Origin: Symbiodinium microadriaticum
Lineage: Eukaryota; Sar; Dinophyceae; Suessiales; Symbiodiniaceae
DNA length: 64,000 bases
NCBI GenBank assembly: GCA_001939145.1
Contig: LSRX01000133.1
Coordinates: forward strand, 842,646 to 906,645
Direction of reading: 5' to 3'
Shown: positions 21,366 through 32,276 of the stretch, piece after piece
Position numbering within the stretch: the first letter of the stretch is position 1
Layout: each line of letters begins with the position of its first letter
Made by a program: the position numbers and the translations under genes
The notes under the pieces: model-generated
Databases searched by the model: none
The model's input: only the letters and a program-made list of their open reading frames with translations
Told to the model about the DNA's origin: nothing

Positions 21366-21885
21366 TAAATCCTTAAAAGGAGCCTAAATCCTTAAACGGA
21401 ACCTAAATCCTTAAAAGGAGCCTAAATCCTTAAACGGAACCTAAATCCTTAAAAGGAGCCTAAATCCTTAAACGGAACCTAAATCCTTAAAAGGAGCCTA
21501 AATCCTTAAACGGAACCTAAATCCTTAAAAGGAGCCTAAATCCTTAAACGGAACCTAAATCCTTAAAAGGAGCCTAAATCCTTAAACGGAACCTAAATCC
21601 TTAAAAGGAGCCTAAATCCTTAAACGGAACCTAAATCCTTAAAAGGAGCCTAAATCCTTAAACGGAACCTAAATCCTTAAAAGGAGCCTAAATCCTTAAA
21701 CGGAACCTAAATCCTTAAAAGGAGCCTAAATCCTTAAAAGGAGCCTAAATCCTTAAGAGGAGCCTAAATCCTTAAACGGAGCCTAAGTCCTTAAAAAGGA
21801 AAAGGAACCTAAATCCTTAAAAGGAATCGTTTATCTAAATCCTAAAAAAGGAGCCTAAAATCCTCAAAAAGGAGCCTAAAGGACT
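21366..21885. repeat. 19-bp repeat arranged as a 38-bp dimer
   Basis: CCTAAATCCTTAAAAGGAG alternates regularly with CCTAAATCCTTAAACGGAA for about ten dimers, then decays. CTTAAAAGGAG and CCTTTTAAGG-type sequences appear in single copy elsewhere (51.1 kb). Confidence 0.96.
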
Positions 21886-21896
21886 CCAGCCTTCAC

Positions 21897-21926
21897 TGCG
21901 GACCCGGTGAAACACGCAAAGAAAGT
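21897..21926 (-). CDS. Possible short exon
   Basis: CTTTAAG|ACT then FFACFTGSA and donor GCA|GTGAAG, only 30 nt. A C-x-TGS piece of this length could be a D-type remnant. It abuts the 19-bp tandem array. Confidence 0.3.
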
Positions 21927-21999
21927 CTTAAAGCTCCTGGAAAAAAGGCAGGTCCGACTGCTTCGGGTCTACATGCCTGAAGGCCTGTGTGCCGAATAA

Positions 22000-22070
22000 C
22001 CCATATATATATATATATATATATTTTTTTTATATTTACTTATTTATTTAGTTAGTTATTTATATTTACT
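22000..22070. repeat. AT-rich tract, (AT)n and TTTATT
   Basis: ATATAT run followed by TTTTTTTATATTTACTTATT. No gene seen between 21.93 and 22.4 kb. Confidence 0.9.
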
Positions 22071-22212
22071 TCCCAGATGAAAACCAAAACACACTACTTC
22101 CCTGAAACCAAGCAACTGGTAGGGGCGTTGGACCCTTGGGTTCGCCAACTCGAGCCCCGAATTCCTTGTTCAATGGTATCTTATGCTATATCCTTTCAGG
22201 GTTATCCGGGGG

Positions 22213-22307
22213 AGATGACTCCAAAACCCCTTAATTAACGAATATGCCTTAAACTATAATAGGAACCCTCATATGATTTAAGGTATATTCCTTAATCGAG
22301 GAGTTCT
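22213..22307. mobile_element. Family 4 inverted-repeat element, compact
   Basis: TTAATTAACGAATATGCCTTAAAC mirrored by GATTTAAGGTATATTCCTTAAT around AATAGGAACCCTCATAT. Best palindrome of the family. Confidence 0.74.
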
Positions 22308-22364
22308 GGCGGTTGGGGATAGCGGCTCTAAGCTTCAGGGCAAACTCTCCAGGGTTTAGTGCTT

Positions 22365-22418
22365 AGGGTTTATAGGGTTTAGGGTTTAGGGTTTAGGGTT
22401 TAGGGTTTAGGTTCAGGG
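22365..22418 (+). repeat. TTTAGGG array
   Basis: Seven TTTAGGG units immediately left of the GC-rich stretch at 22.43-22.69 kb. Confidence 0.93.
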
Positions 22419-22434
22419 TGTGCCAAAGGAAATC

Positions 22435-22500
22435 GCGCTTTTGTTGCCGCGCGTCGGCGTGCAGGCGTACCCACTCCAAGGCCACCCACTTACAGCTCTC
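22435..22500 (-). CDS. Possible exon, frame not settled
   Basis: Minus frames give CPESCKWVALEWV or SGYACTPTRGN. Located just left of the usual GC-rich island boundary and right of a TTTAGGG array, but without a decisive match. Confidence 0.33.
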
Positions 22501-22784
22501 AGGGCATGTGCGGCTTTATATTCTTCGCACAAGTAAGGCGAGAATACACGCCGGATCTTCGCATTGTTCCTGAAGTTTTCCGCGAAGGCTGCAGTGTGGC
22601 GAAGCCTGGCCAAGCCCGCTAGGATTTCGGGCTGAACCAGGCTTTGGGAGCCTGGGACCCCAGACCCTGCTGGGGGGGGGAGGGGAACCAGCAAAAAGCA
22701 ACTTTGGTGTTTTAGGGTTTAGGGTAAAGGTCCGACAGGGACCAAGGCTGACTTGGCCTAAGCGTGCCCTCCAGTAGGCAAGCC

Positions 22785-22850
22785 GGGAGGCCGGCTCGGT
22801 CGCCCGCCTGGGGCTCCCTCGCAGGGTCTCGCTGATCGCTCGACCAGCGC
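22785..22850 (-). CDS. Possible exon, weak
   Basis: GC-rich island between two TTTAGGG stretches. One minus frame contains ARPCEGAPGG, which recalls LCEG of the exon at 18.8 kb. Other frames are open and no motif decides between them. Confidence 0.28.
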
Positions 22851-23417
22851 GGGCGGGTTTAGGGTTTAGGGCTTACTCAAAGTTTACGGATTCCCAACCT
22901 TTTGCGTCCGAGTCTCATCGTCTTTCATATATCCTTCCGGCCTTGTGGCATCTAGGGTCGCGGGCTTCCGGTGCCGTTTAAAGTTTAGGGCGTTGTGTAA
23001 GGCTTTGGGCAGGATTCGCGCTTGGCCTTCAACTGCAGGTTTACCTGAACCCCCGAAGGCTGCAGCTCGGAGTTGTCCTAAAGGAAGCCCTCGAAGGAAA
23101 ACCGTATACAGGTACGGCAGGGGGAGCACGGCAGTGCGAAGAAGCTGAGCATCCCCGGGGCCTTGTATACATAGTCAGGTTTAAGGTCCAGGGGTTGAGG
23201 GTTTAGGATGTGGGTTCGAGGGTTAAGGGGCTGAATGTTCAAGTTTAAGCGAAGGTTTCCTAAACCCTATACCCTTAATACCCGAACTCCAAAACACGAA
23301 AGAAGCAAAGCAGGGGTCTCTGACTGAACCCAAACTTCATGGGATGCTTCGCTCCCCAGCATAACTTCAATACTAAGGGTGCCCTTCTTCCTCCGACTTA
23401 TACATGCGTAGATACGT

Positions 23418-23660
23418 TGCATACATACATACATACATACATACATACATACATCCATGCATACATACATACATACGTACATACATAAATACATACATAC
23501 ATACATACATCCATGCATACATACATGCATGCATGCATACATACATGCATGCATACATACAAACATACAAACAAACAGACAGACAGACAGGCCGACCCCT
23601 AAACCCCTAAACAGGCAGGCAGGCCGATATACAGACAAACAGGCAGACAGACGGAGTTTG
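23418..23660. repeat. (CATA/CATG)n and (CAGA)n compound microsatellite
   Basis: CATACATA, TGCATGCATACA and GACAGACAGACAGG runs. The Tyr-Met-Cys and Thr-Tyr-Ile-His frames are artefacts. The next 23.64-23.78 kb has an open minus frame with VCSSYGVPRARSCKQAVP but no settled exon limits. Confidence 0.93.
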
Positions 23661-24040
23661 AGGAGAGAGGGCAGTCTAAAGAGTGCAGAGAAGGGCACTG
23701 CCTGCTTGCAGGACCTAGCCCTCGGCACGCCATAGCTTGAGCAGACAGCCGAAATCCGTGAGAGTAGGACCCCCAGACACCCTTAGGTTTAGGGTTTTGG
23801 GTTTAGAGTTTAGAGTTTAGGGTTTAGGGTCTAGGGTTCGTGTACATTCCTCAATTGGGGGGGCAAGGGGAAGCCGAAGACCGGGGTTAGAGCAGGCAGG
23901 AGGCATGATATAGACGAACCCGAAGGGCACCTCGGCTGTCGTTCTAGGGGTTCCTTTTTACGGGCTCTTTAGGGTTTAGGCCTCGCGTCTAGAAGGATCC
24001 TCAAAAAGGGCTCCTGTAAAGTTAGGGTTGTTACAAGGCG

Positions 24041-24154
24041 TACTTGGAGGTTCATGGGTAGTTATACATGGGGTTGTAAGTAGGGTAACTATACTTATAA
24101 CCCATATCAGGGGACTTATAACCCCAATTATAACTACCCATGAACCTCCAAGTA
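24041..24154. mobile_element. Family 1 hairpin element
   Basis: TACTTGGAGGTTCATGGGTA exactly mirrors TACCCATGAACCTCCAAGTA at the other end; inside, GTTATA...GGGGTT and AACCCC...TATAAC continue the pairing. Confidence 0.86.
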
Positions 24155-24970
24155 TGGGGGTTGCAGGGGTTCAGCTCGGCTCCTCCGAGTGAGTCCTTGG
24201 GGCTTCTCAAAGCTCGGGATCAAGGGGTTTAGGGAAGTCTAGCGTTCCGGGGCCGTAGTGTTTAGGGTGTGGGATATCACGATCCAGCAGCAACAGCTGA
24301 AATGCCAAAAAGCTGAGGGCTGTTGACTTTGTTTCGAGTACAAACGCTTGTATGAACGGCTTGTCCTTGGCTAGCAGGTTCAGGAGGGTGCTGGGAGGTG
24401 GGTGTGGATTAGGACTTTGAGTGTCGCTTCGTGGGCGGATGCACGATGAGGAGATTAGGACTTGCCTTCAACCCTCAAGCCCCTCGAGCCCCGAAGCTCA
24501 ACACCGGAAATGATAAACGGAAAATCTCTGAAGCCTGAAGCCAAAGCCCTAAAGTCCTGGAACACAACATCAGTACTGTTGGTATATTCCTTACAATTTC
24601 TATCAGCAACCGTATGACATGAGGCCCCCACTGCTGCTCTCTGACTGGAGCACCCTGAACCTTAAACCTGTCTTGCCTTGCCCTCTGCCCTCGAGGGGCG
24701 CCCTTTTCGCCGTTGAATAACTCTCCGGTGTTTAGAGATGTGGGCTCGGGGCTTGGCGTTCCGACTTTTATGCCTGCAAAGACACTTTTTCAGGTGCTGA
24801 AGTGCCAAGCTGTGCACCCTCGGCATATTTCTTAGGTTTGAAGCGCACTCTTGGCTATAGTTTTAGTTAGGCTATAAGCCCTAAACCCTGTACCTCAAGT
24901 GCCAGAGAAGCTGAGTAGGTCAACTTGTTTTGCTTGTCTGGCTGATGCAACCCTGCAGTCAGGTCGCATC
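24155..24970. other. Intron interior without assignable feature
   Basis: Mixed sequence with scattered single CCCTAAA-like words. No exon motif, microsatellite or hairpin family recognised. Confidence 0.4.
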
Positions 24971-24972
24971 GC

Positions 24973-25034
24973 TTGGATCAGGGCAGTCCAGCGTGCAATG
25001 TGGTGGCTCCGCCCAATCCACCCAAGTCGCAGTC
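24973..25034 (-). CDS. Exon, fused types B and C start
   Basis: TCTTAG|G then TWVDWAEPPHCTLDCPDP; GC donor CCAA|GCGATG. The Sushi-like end (W....PPHC) runs straight into the CPDP start of type C, proving the B-then-C order within one exon. Together with the C+D exon at 51.2 kb this establishes B-C-D contiguity. Confidence 0.78.
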
Positions 25035-25450
25035 CTAAGAGGGTTTAGGGTTTAAGCCCAAAGCTCTCAATTTAGGATTTAAGCCCAAAGCTCTCAAGAC
25101 CGCGATGCCCTCCCTGAAGGCTCATGGGCAGTTCTATGCAGGCCTTTGATAGCAACCTGAACTTGCGTCTCAGATTAGGGCTTCACGGTTCATGTGTAGC
25201 TGATGGTCGGGCTGCAATAACTTGAATTTGGGGCTAGTGGTAAGAAGAACGCAGCAGAATGTGTTCGATTACCTGTCATATCACTTCGTTAACTTCAACT
25301 TCTGCACATCGCGTGTATGTTATACTACAGCACCATACGACAGGAACCCGATTAGAAGCCCCATGAAGCAGCTGCAACAACAGAACCGAGTAAAAATGCC
25401 TTATATTCAGATTCACATATTTTCCAAAGATGGAGCCAGCAGAGCCACAC

Positions 25451-25510
25451 GTTCAAGGCCGTGTTGTCGGCAGGACAGCCCACGTAGCCGTAGGGCCCCG
25501 TGAACGGCGC
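25451..25510 (-). CDS. Exon, type A second half
   Basis: GGCCAG|GCG in phase 0: APFTGPYGYVGCPADNTALN, donor GAAC|GTGTGG. A GC-rich island, clearly different from the simple repeats around it. Cys after GY-V-G fits the interior Cys of the Sushi-like unit. Confidence 0.68.
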
Positions 25511-25582
25511 CTGGCCACACCACATGTTTGAGGTGGGTGTTCAAGGCTTTTGCTGTTATGACGGGGTTTTGGAGTGTGATAA

Positions 25583-26432
25583 ACCCCAAACCCTAAACCC
25601 TTAAACCCTAAACCCCTAAAATCCTAAACCCTAAACCCTAAAACCCCAAACCCTCAAACCCTGAAGCCCTAAACACCCTAAACACCCTAAAAACCCTAAA
25701 AACCCAAACCCTAAAACCCCTAAACCCTAAAACCCTAAACACCCTACATAAACTCCCGAAAACCCAAAGAACCCTAAAACCCTAAAACCCAAAAAACCCG
25801 AAAAACCCTAAAAACCCTAAANNNNNNNNNNNNNNNNNNNNNNNNNNNNNNNNNNNNNNNNNNNNNNNNNNNNNNNNNNNNNNNNNNNNNNNNNNNNNNN
25901 NNNNNNNNNNNNNNNNNNNNNNNNNNNNNNNNNNNNNNNNNNNNNNNNNNNNNNNNNNNNNNNNNNNNNNNNNNNNNNNNNNNNNNNNNNNNNNNNNNNN
26001 NNNNNNNNNNNNNNNNNNNNNNNNNNNNNNNNNNNNNNNNNNNNNNNNNNNNNNNNNNNNNNNNNNNNNNNNNNNNNNNNNNNNNNNNNNNNNNNNNNNN
26101 NNNNNNNNNNNNNNNNNNNNNNNNNNNNNNNNNNNNNNNNNNNNNNNNNNNNNNNNNNNNNNNNNNNNNNNNNNNNNNNNNNNNNNNNNNNNNNNNNNNN
26201 NNNNNNNNNNNNNNNNNNNNNNNNNNNNNNNNNNNNNNNNNNNNNNNNNNNNNNNNNNNNNNNNNNNNNNNNNNNNNNNNNNNNNNNNNNNNNNNNNNNN
26301 NNNNNNNNNNNNNNNNNNNNNNNNNNNNNNNNNNNNNNNNNNNNNNNNNNAAAAACCCTAAAACCCCTAAAACCAAAAAAAACCCTAAAACCCAAAATCC
26401 CTAAACCCTAAAACCCAAAAACCCTAAAAGGT
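25583..26432 (-). repeat. CCCTAAA array interrupted by an assembly gap
   Basis: Degenerate CCCTAAA, CCCTAAAA, CCCAAAA units on both sides of 529 Ns (25822-26350). The gap most likely holds more of the same array. Confidence 0.92.
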
Positions 26433-26435
26433 TGC

Positions 26436-26504
26436 GGGCCCACGCCGCCTGGCAGGTCAGGTCGCAGGTTTCCCCCGCCCTCGGGGGGTTTCGGATGCAG
26501 TCAC
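26436..26504 (-). CDS. Exon, type A
   Basis: ACCCAG|GT then DCIRN and PPRAGETCDLTCQAAW; GC donor GCCC|GCAACC. GETCDLTC is the A core. Very tight CCCTAAA (left) and TTTAGGG (right) bracket; an assembly gap lies inside the left array. Confidence 0.8.
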
Positions 26505-26509
26505 CTGGG

Positions 26510-26625
26510 TTTAGGGCGTCGGGTTCCAGGGTTTATATTAGGGTATAGGGATTTAGGGTTTAGGGGTTTTGGGTTTAGGGATGTAGGGATTTAGGGTTTA
26601 GGGATTAGGGTTGAGGGTTTAGGGA
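26510..26625 (+). repeat. TTTAGGG array
   Basis: Starts within 6 bp of the exon at 26.44-26.50 kb; TTTAGGG, GATTTAGGG and TGTAGGG units. Confidence 0.9.
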
Positions 26626-27827
26626 TGCTTAGCGTATCCAGTTGAGGAGGCATACAGCGTAGGGCTTCGGGTTTCTGGATTTGCTCTAACGGCTTGGGGC
26701 AAGGGTTTAGGCTTCAAGCTTTCAAGTTTTCACGAGGGTTCGTTGTTTGTGTGTAAGGGTTCGGGGTTTCAAAAGTGCGTCGGTGCGTCGGCTTTGGGAG
26801 AGGATTCACGCTCAAGTAGGGGGTCTTTCAGAGCGTTCATGGGTCTTCACAAAACCTAAACCCTAAACCCTAAAGTGGGTGGAGGATTTAAGAAGTTCCA
26901 GACTGAAGGGGCCTCAGCAATCAGAAGAGGGCTTTGCACCAAAAACAAACGGCAAAAAAAAAAGGAACCCTGAGGCACAGTATTGGGTTTAGGGTTTGGG
27001 GTTCAGCGTTTAGGGTTCTCTGTCTTGCAGGGTTTGCTACGGGGGGTTTGTCGGACTGCAGAGCCAAACGGTGCCTGAAAACGAGACTAAAACAAGGTGA
27101 ACGCACGGCCCCGTACGGGCGCCGCCTCCTAGAACAAGGCTAGAAGTCCGTGCTATGCTATAGCAGATCTTTCTACAGCACGATTACAGTATAGTACAAT
27201 AAATAGTCTCCAGCGACTCCTTTTTTTGTTTTGGAGGGTGTTCGGCTTAGCGGCTTCAAGAGGCTTGCGGGCCGAGGCGGCTTTAGGAGAGATCCTCTGC
27301 TTCAGCAAAATCTTTTACATCGGGGGTTCCAGAGATATGGGAGTTTCAGGAAAGTAGGGATACCTTATTTGGGGGTCCTGATGTTAGGGATCCTACGATT
27401 TAGGGTACAATAGTGGTGTCCCCCATTTTCGGAAACCCCATATTCCCTTCTCAAGCACTAACCCCTAAACCCTAAACCCTCAACCCTAAACCCACCTTGC
27501 TACCATCCCTCCTCAACTCCAAAGCAAGGCAGCCCTGGGGGTCGGCTGAGTTCGAGGCTTTGGGTCTCCCACGCCTCCCCTTCGAAGCTTTGGGAGTTTA
27601 GGGCCCAACGCCCTGAATAGTGAAGCCCCGAAGCCAACTAACCTCTAAAACCCTTAATCCTGAACTCCAGAAGGCCTAAACCTTTAGGCGTTTATGGGTT
27701 TAGGGTTTTAGGGTTTAGGGTTTAGGGTTTAGTGCCTTCATCAACCCATAATTATTTCGCTTAACCGCCCGCCCTTTTCTCTCCAAAAACCCAGCTAAGC
27801 CCGAAACCCGAAGCCTTAAATGCCAGC

Positions 27828-27900
27828 CCCTCTTCTGCCCATTCCGAGCGGCTGATGTCATAAGTGCAAATCTCCGACGGGCGGAGAACAGGAGGAATGC
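27828..27900 (-). CDS. Exon, type F
   Basis: CCCGAG|GC then RPSEICTYDISRSEWAEE; GC donor AGGG|GCTGGC. ICTYDIS parallels MCIYDFS at 44.3 kb. TTTAGGG-like array to the right at 27.91 kb. Confidence 0.75.
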
Positions 27901-28439
27901 CTCGGGTGGGGTTAGGGATTGGAGTTTAGGGTTCAGGATTCAGGGTGTGGGGTTTAGCGTTTGGGGTTTAGGCTTTAGTCTGCAGACATCATTATCGTTC
28001 ACCTTAAGGATTCGTGTTTTTGTTGGGGGGGGTTGGACCTTTGGGATTCGTGGTTAGGGATTGGGGGGCGAGCAGATGGGGACTCAGGGCGTTGGACACG
28101 GGCCGACCCCTACCCTGAGATGTCTCCAAAGCCCGAAATTCTGGAGCCTTGCCACGGCATCGCCTAGGAGGGTTTGGTTTAGGGTTTGGGGTCTGGGGTT
28201 GGGGGGTTGGGGGTTTAGGAGGTTAGGGTTGAAGCTTCAGGGGTTTCAGGGTTTAGAGGTAAAGTGGCAAGATGCCTCTACAGCACCCTTATCATTCATA
28301 GCCCCTGACAGAACCCTCTACCCCATTCAGCCCGAAGAAGCCGGATACAACCCTTCTGGAATATTTTACAAAATATCGATGCCAATTTAAACAAAAAAAC
28401 TACAAACACCCTATAAGGACTGCCAAGAGGCAAGACTGC

Positions 28440-28495
28440 AAAGGCAAGCATCCTCGCAGGACGGGCTCCACGAGGCAGGTGGAGCCATCCTCCCG
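28440..28495 (-). CDS. Exon, type E
   Basis: AGCCAG|CGG then DGSTCLVEPVLRGCLPL. Similar to DGECMEDVTLTGC at 11.1 kb. Donor uncertain; several GC dinucleotides follow the second cysteine. Confidence 0.66.
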
Positions 28496-28764
28496 CTGGC
28501 TTGTAGGACTTCTAGGGTAGATGGCGGTCCGGAAGTACGGCTGATGATCTAAATCCTGCATTACCCATCATGAGGAGTATATCAGTATATACCATAATTC
28601 CCCATGGCTTAGGGTCCTTAAGGGAAATGCAAGATGTATATCACCAACAGTACTAGACCCGAATCCTAGGGCCTTTTGGGTCCTGTGCGGATTCCTGGGT
28701 TCAAACCCAAGGGCTTCAGAAGGAAGTCTTCAAGAAATCCGACACAGACCTCCCTGACCCGACC

Positions 28765-28860
28765 CTGAACCCTAGGGTTTAGGGTTTAAGGTTTAGGGTT
28801 GAGGGCTTGGGGTTTAGGGTTCAAGGTTTACGGTTTAAGGGTTAGGGTTTAGGGTTTCAG
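28765..28860 (+). repeat. TTTAGGG array with a short inverted start
   Basis: Begins AACCCTAGGGTTTAGGG, a small palindromic turn from CCCTA to TAGGG. Confidence 0.9.
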
Positions 28861-28987
28861 GTCTCCCGACTTTTATAAACATCCGACATCCGGGGGCGTT
28901 TTGCTTTTTCAGGTGGTGTCGGAAAAACTACCCTATCAGACTATGAGGGGGATGGTAGTACTCTTTGTTCAGACCCCGGTATTGAAC

Positions 28988-29029
28988 CGAAATGAGACCC
29001 GCCTGGCAGATGAGCTCCGCCTGACCAGC
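28988..29029 (-). CDS. Exon, type D-like
   Basis: CGCTGAG|GCT then GQAELICQAGLIS, donor TTTCG|GTTCAA. L-x-C-x-x-G aligns with W-x-CAPG-Y. Position between C (30.0 kb) and E (28.5 kb) supports the assignment. Confidence 0.55.
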
Positions 29030-29291
29030 CTCAGCGGTTAAGGGTTTAGGGTTTAGGGCTGGAGCTCTGACGACGTGGAGTGGACTCAGGGTTTCAGGGA
29101 TTTGGGGCTTAGGGTGCAGTGCTTCGTGTGACTGCAGATGGGATCGTATAGCCCAAACCCGAACTATCACTTCAACAGCGATTCATCGAGTCCCGTCGTC
29201 AAGGCCAGGTGACAAATCCTCGGCTGCATTGCCTGCGACTGAAGCAAGCGTTAGGGATTGCACAAAGGGGCCTGTTTGATGAGAATAGTGT

Positions 29292-29405
29292 CTTTGGAGG
29301 TTCATGGGTTGTTATAAGTGGGGTATAAGTCCCCTCATATGGGCTACTATAAGTATAGTTACTCTACTTGTAACCCCACATATAACTACCCGTGAACCTC
29401 CAAGT
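29292..29405. mobile_element. Family 1 hairpin element
   Basis: CTTTGGAGGTTCATGGGTTG to CTACCCGTGAACCTCCAAG with an internal TATAAGTATAGTTACTCTAC. Flanked on the right by a (TACTA)n-like tract to 29.47 kb. Confidence 0.84.
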
Positions 29406-29966
29406 TGGAGCGTTCTGTATGAGATCTTGTACTATACTATACTATGCTAGACTATACTATACTATATTATTCTAGTTTATTCTCGAAAGTTCGAAAGTCC
29501 AGCAGGTTCGAGATTGCAGGTTTCGAAGTGTGAGGCCCGCTCGTCTGCTCATAGAAACGTGCCCAAACCTCCGAACTTCGCCCACCTTTCAGACCTTCAA
29601 TCGCTCCAAGCGTGAAACCTTCGAGTTCTCAGAGTTCTCGAACTAAACCCTACACCATGGACTGCAGAGGGGTGTTGGGCGTTGGGTCATGGAGTCATGG
29701 GGACTTTGGTGCTAGTCCTAAACTTCAAAACCACCAACCTAATTTAGGGCCCAAGGCAAAGCCAAGCTTCAAAAGAGCCATATGCCTGACCTCATTGCAT
29801 CCGCTATGCTCTTGGCAAATACAAACGCCTTACAGCTGAAACTTATGACTCGCAACCGCACAGCTCCAACTCGACCCACGAAACCTCAAACCCGGCACCC
29901 TCAACCCAAAACCCTAAGCCCCAAGACTTCGACCCTGAAGCCCGACACCCGAACGAAACATCGCGC

Positions 29967-30056
29967 AGCTGCCAGACGGTGCCGTTCTTCTCGTAGCCCT
30001 CCGGCGTGATGAAAGGGTCCGGACAAAAGCAGGTCGGCAGCACGTGGTACAGCTCC
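29967..30056 (-). CDS. Exon, type C
   Basis: TCCCAG|G then ELYHVLP and TCFCPDPFITPEGYEKNGTV; the frame continues into WQLRD. Donor AGCT|GCGCGA (GC) or GAT|GTTTCG. CPDP-xx-TPEGY is the type C signature, with NGTV starting the D piece as in the fused exon at 51.2 kb. Confidence 0.8.
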
Positions 30057-30082
30057 CTGGGACTCCAGGCCCCTACTTTTTA

Positions 30083-30178
30083 GAGGCCTTAATAATAATT
30101 GGAAGAGGGTTTTTGGCGTAGATCATACTCTAATGCTAATAAGGGACCCCCCCTAAAAAATGTAGGTAATTATTAATC
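30083..30178. mobile_element. Family 3 inverted-repeat element, diverged
   Basis: TTAATAATAATTGGAAGAGGG opposed by AAAATGTAGGTAATTATTAA, with CTAATGCTAATAAGGGACCC inside. Confidence 0.6.
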
Positions 30179-30206
30179 GGTAAAGGCGCCTATATGACAT
30201 TTACAT

Positions 30207-30312
30207 TTGGGTAGTTCTCTAAACTAGGGTCCCTTTTTGGGAGATCCCCAATAAAGTACGGCACCCTTATCAAAAGGACCCTAAAAGGGACCCTAATTTA
30301 GAGAACTACCCA
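30207..30312. mobile_element. Family 2 inverted-repeat element
   Basis: TGGGTAGTTCTCTAAACTAGGGTCCC and GGGACCCTAATTTAGAGAACTACCCA mirror each other (each read in parts). Only 28 bp from a family 3 element. Confidence 0.84.
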
Positions 30313-30659
30313 ATTAGAGTTTGAGCCTCCTGGACAGAACTTGGGACGGCTTGGTTTAAATTTCCAAACAATGCGTCTATACGGGGTTGTCAGGGTTCAA
30401 CGCAGGCCCCTACAGAGGAGGTTTGAGACCAGTGCTTAGGGCCTTCAGGTGCGGAGCCCCAAACCCGAATCTAAGAATTAGGGTTTAGGGTTTAGGCCTT
30501 CCGCCCCCACCCCGCCACCCAATCGCAGAAGACTCCAACATCTCGATGAGACCCAACTCCCGATACTAATCAATCAGCCTCCTACACTGCATCTCAACCG
30601 CTACCGAAACCTGAAGCCCCTGAATGCAGCACCAGGCCACTGCGCAATTCGGATGATAC

Positions 30660-30700
30660 CCGCGTCGCCCTCCCCGTCGCATCGCGGTGCCGGGAGCACC
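30660..30700 (-). CDS. Exon, type B
   Basis: CCTCAG|G then LPAPRCDGEGDA, donor GCGG|GTATCA. P-x-PRC is a Sushi-type ending, also seen at 14.6 kb (APRC). Confidence 0.6.
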
Positions 30701-31050
30701 CTGAGGGGTGGCATAGGGCTTTACAGAGCATACAGTTTGTGGCCGAGGGTTTCGGGTTTTTATTTTGTGGGTTGCGGCGTGCTATCGCTGCATAGGGATG
30801 ATGAAAACTTGATGCTTGACAGGGCGGTTGCCTATTGTCTAAATCGTGCTCAGAGACACCTACTGGTGATTGAGCTTCCTGCTTTCTTTATCGGTTCCCT
30901 TGGAGGCCCTATTCTTCGCCAAGCAGCAAGCTGCGCTGCGTCGGCGCGCCCAGGCCTCAGCCAGCATCCAGATCAAGACTATTCCGTGATGTTGCTGGCA
31001 CTGTGGCTGTTTCTGAGACAGGCCCCACCACAAATGTGACACATGACGAA

Positions 31051-31068
31051 TGTGGCAGTAGCAGTAGC

Positions 31069-31103
<35 letters not shown>

Positions 31104-31158
31104 AAGAAGAAGTAGTGGTGGTAGTAGTAGTAGTAGTCGTCGTCGTCGTCGTAGGAGC

Positions 31159-31205
<47 letters not shown>
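31051..31205. repeat. (AGT)n/(CGT)n microsatellite
   Basis: AGTAGT, AAGAAG and CGTCGT runs. Long Ser, Val, Leu or Tyr frames across 30.65-31.3 kb come from this tract. Confidence 0.95.
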
Positions 31206-31439
31206 CAGCAATGGTGGCAAGTGACAAACAACGACGACAACTCTAAACCTTGTTTGGGGTATTGGGGTGTTTGGTTTCACTGCCAGATCGCCCACCTACC
31301 AGCCCCTCTTTGTTCCGCAATCAGCCGTCAGCACCAGCTCATAGAGCAGATCGGTGTGACAGACTCATCGAGACTAGTCACTAGAACAGCAATCCAGGGT
31401 TTAGGATTCCAGGTTCTGGCCTTTGGTCTTTGTATTGCA

Positions 31440-32200
31440 GACCCTGACTAGCAAACCCCTCCCCCCCCCGCTCCTTCACAAGAGTACGCCTGAAGCTCCG
31501 GGATGTGTATCGCATCGGTGTACCAGAACAGAACGGAGTGTCACATCACAGGTCTGCACCATGCTACACTAGCTAGAACCACACAGGCATTCTAGGGGGG
31601 TGATAGTCATGCTCCTGAGGCTTTAAACCTGGCCCCTGCACCGGAAACCCTGAAATCCCAAACCCGAAACCTCAAACACTAAACCACAACCTCCCCACAC
31701 ACACACACACACACACTTAGGCATCCATCGCGCAGCCACTCATCAATTGTTTATCAAGCACAGCTTGCTGTATCTCGAAAGCATGAAGCTTTCGGGGGTT
31801 CCGGGGGCCAATCAGGACTCAAGGCTGTTTAATCACCGTCATTCTGTCACTGCTGTACATGGCAACGAAACTCTTCAGACATGAAAACTTGCAGGTACGT
31901 GAAGAAGGCGTCCCTTCTTCATATCACAGCAAATCTGGACGGTCTTTGTTAGGCAGCGCAATCCAGAAATGCTCGCTGCACCCCTGCAATGCTGAAATCG
32001 GTATTTCCTCTTGGCAACAGAGGCCCCCACACACACACAGACACACAGACACACAGAGACACAGAGAGAGAGAGAGAGAGAGAGAGAAACAAGCAGTTTA
32101 AACCCGAAATGCCAAGTACCCAGACGCCCAAAACTCCTGAAGGCCCCAAGGCCCTAAACCCTGTAATTTAAAGCACCCACGCCCCCAAAAAACGCCCCAA
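31440..32200. other. Intron interior with (AC)n and (GA)n tracts
   Basis: (AC)10 at about 31696-31716 and CACACAGACACACAG then (AG)n at 32024-32090. Otherwise unremarkable; no exon motif seen. Confidence 0.6.
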
Positions 32201-32221
32201 AGCCTTCAGACCCTTGAGCAC

Positions 32222-32276
32222 CGAGCTTTCAGAACAGTTCGCCAGGGTGGAAGGCCCCTGGTACGGTGACTCGCAC
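32222..32276 (-). CDS. Exon, type A second half
   Basis: TGTGCAG|G then CESPYQGPSTLANCSE; donor CTCG|GTGCTC. C-x-(A/S)PY-x-G......C aligns with CKAPYEGARADGRC at 48.6 kb. Confidence 0.68.

Noticed and set aside
23267..23735. Tyr-Met-Cys-Val and Thr-Tyr-Ile-His repeat proteins
   Set aside because: Tetranucleotide (CATA) microsatellite read in frame; identical artefacts at 8.9, 34.5, 48.7 and 60.9 kb.
30653..31039. 128-codon plus-strand frame
   Set aside because: It overlaps the supported type B exon on the other strand and ends in a trinucleotide repeat; no recognisable motif.
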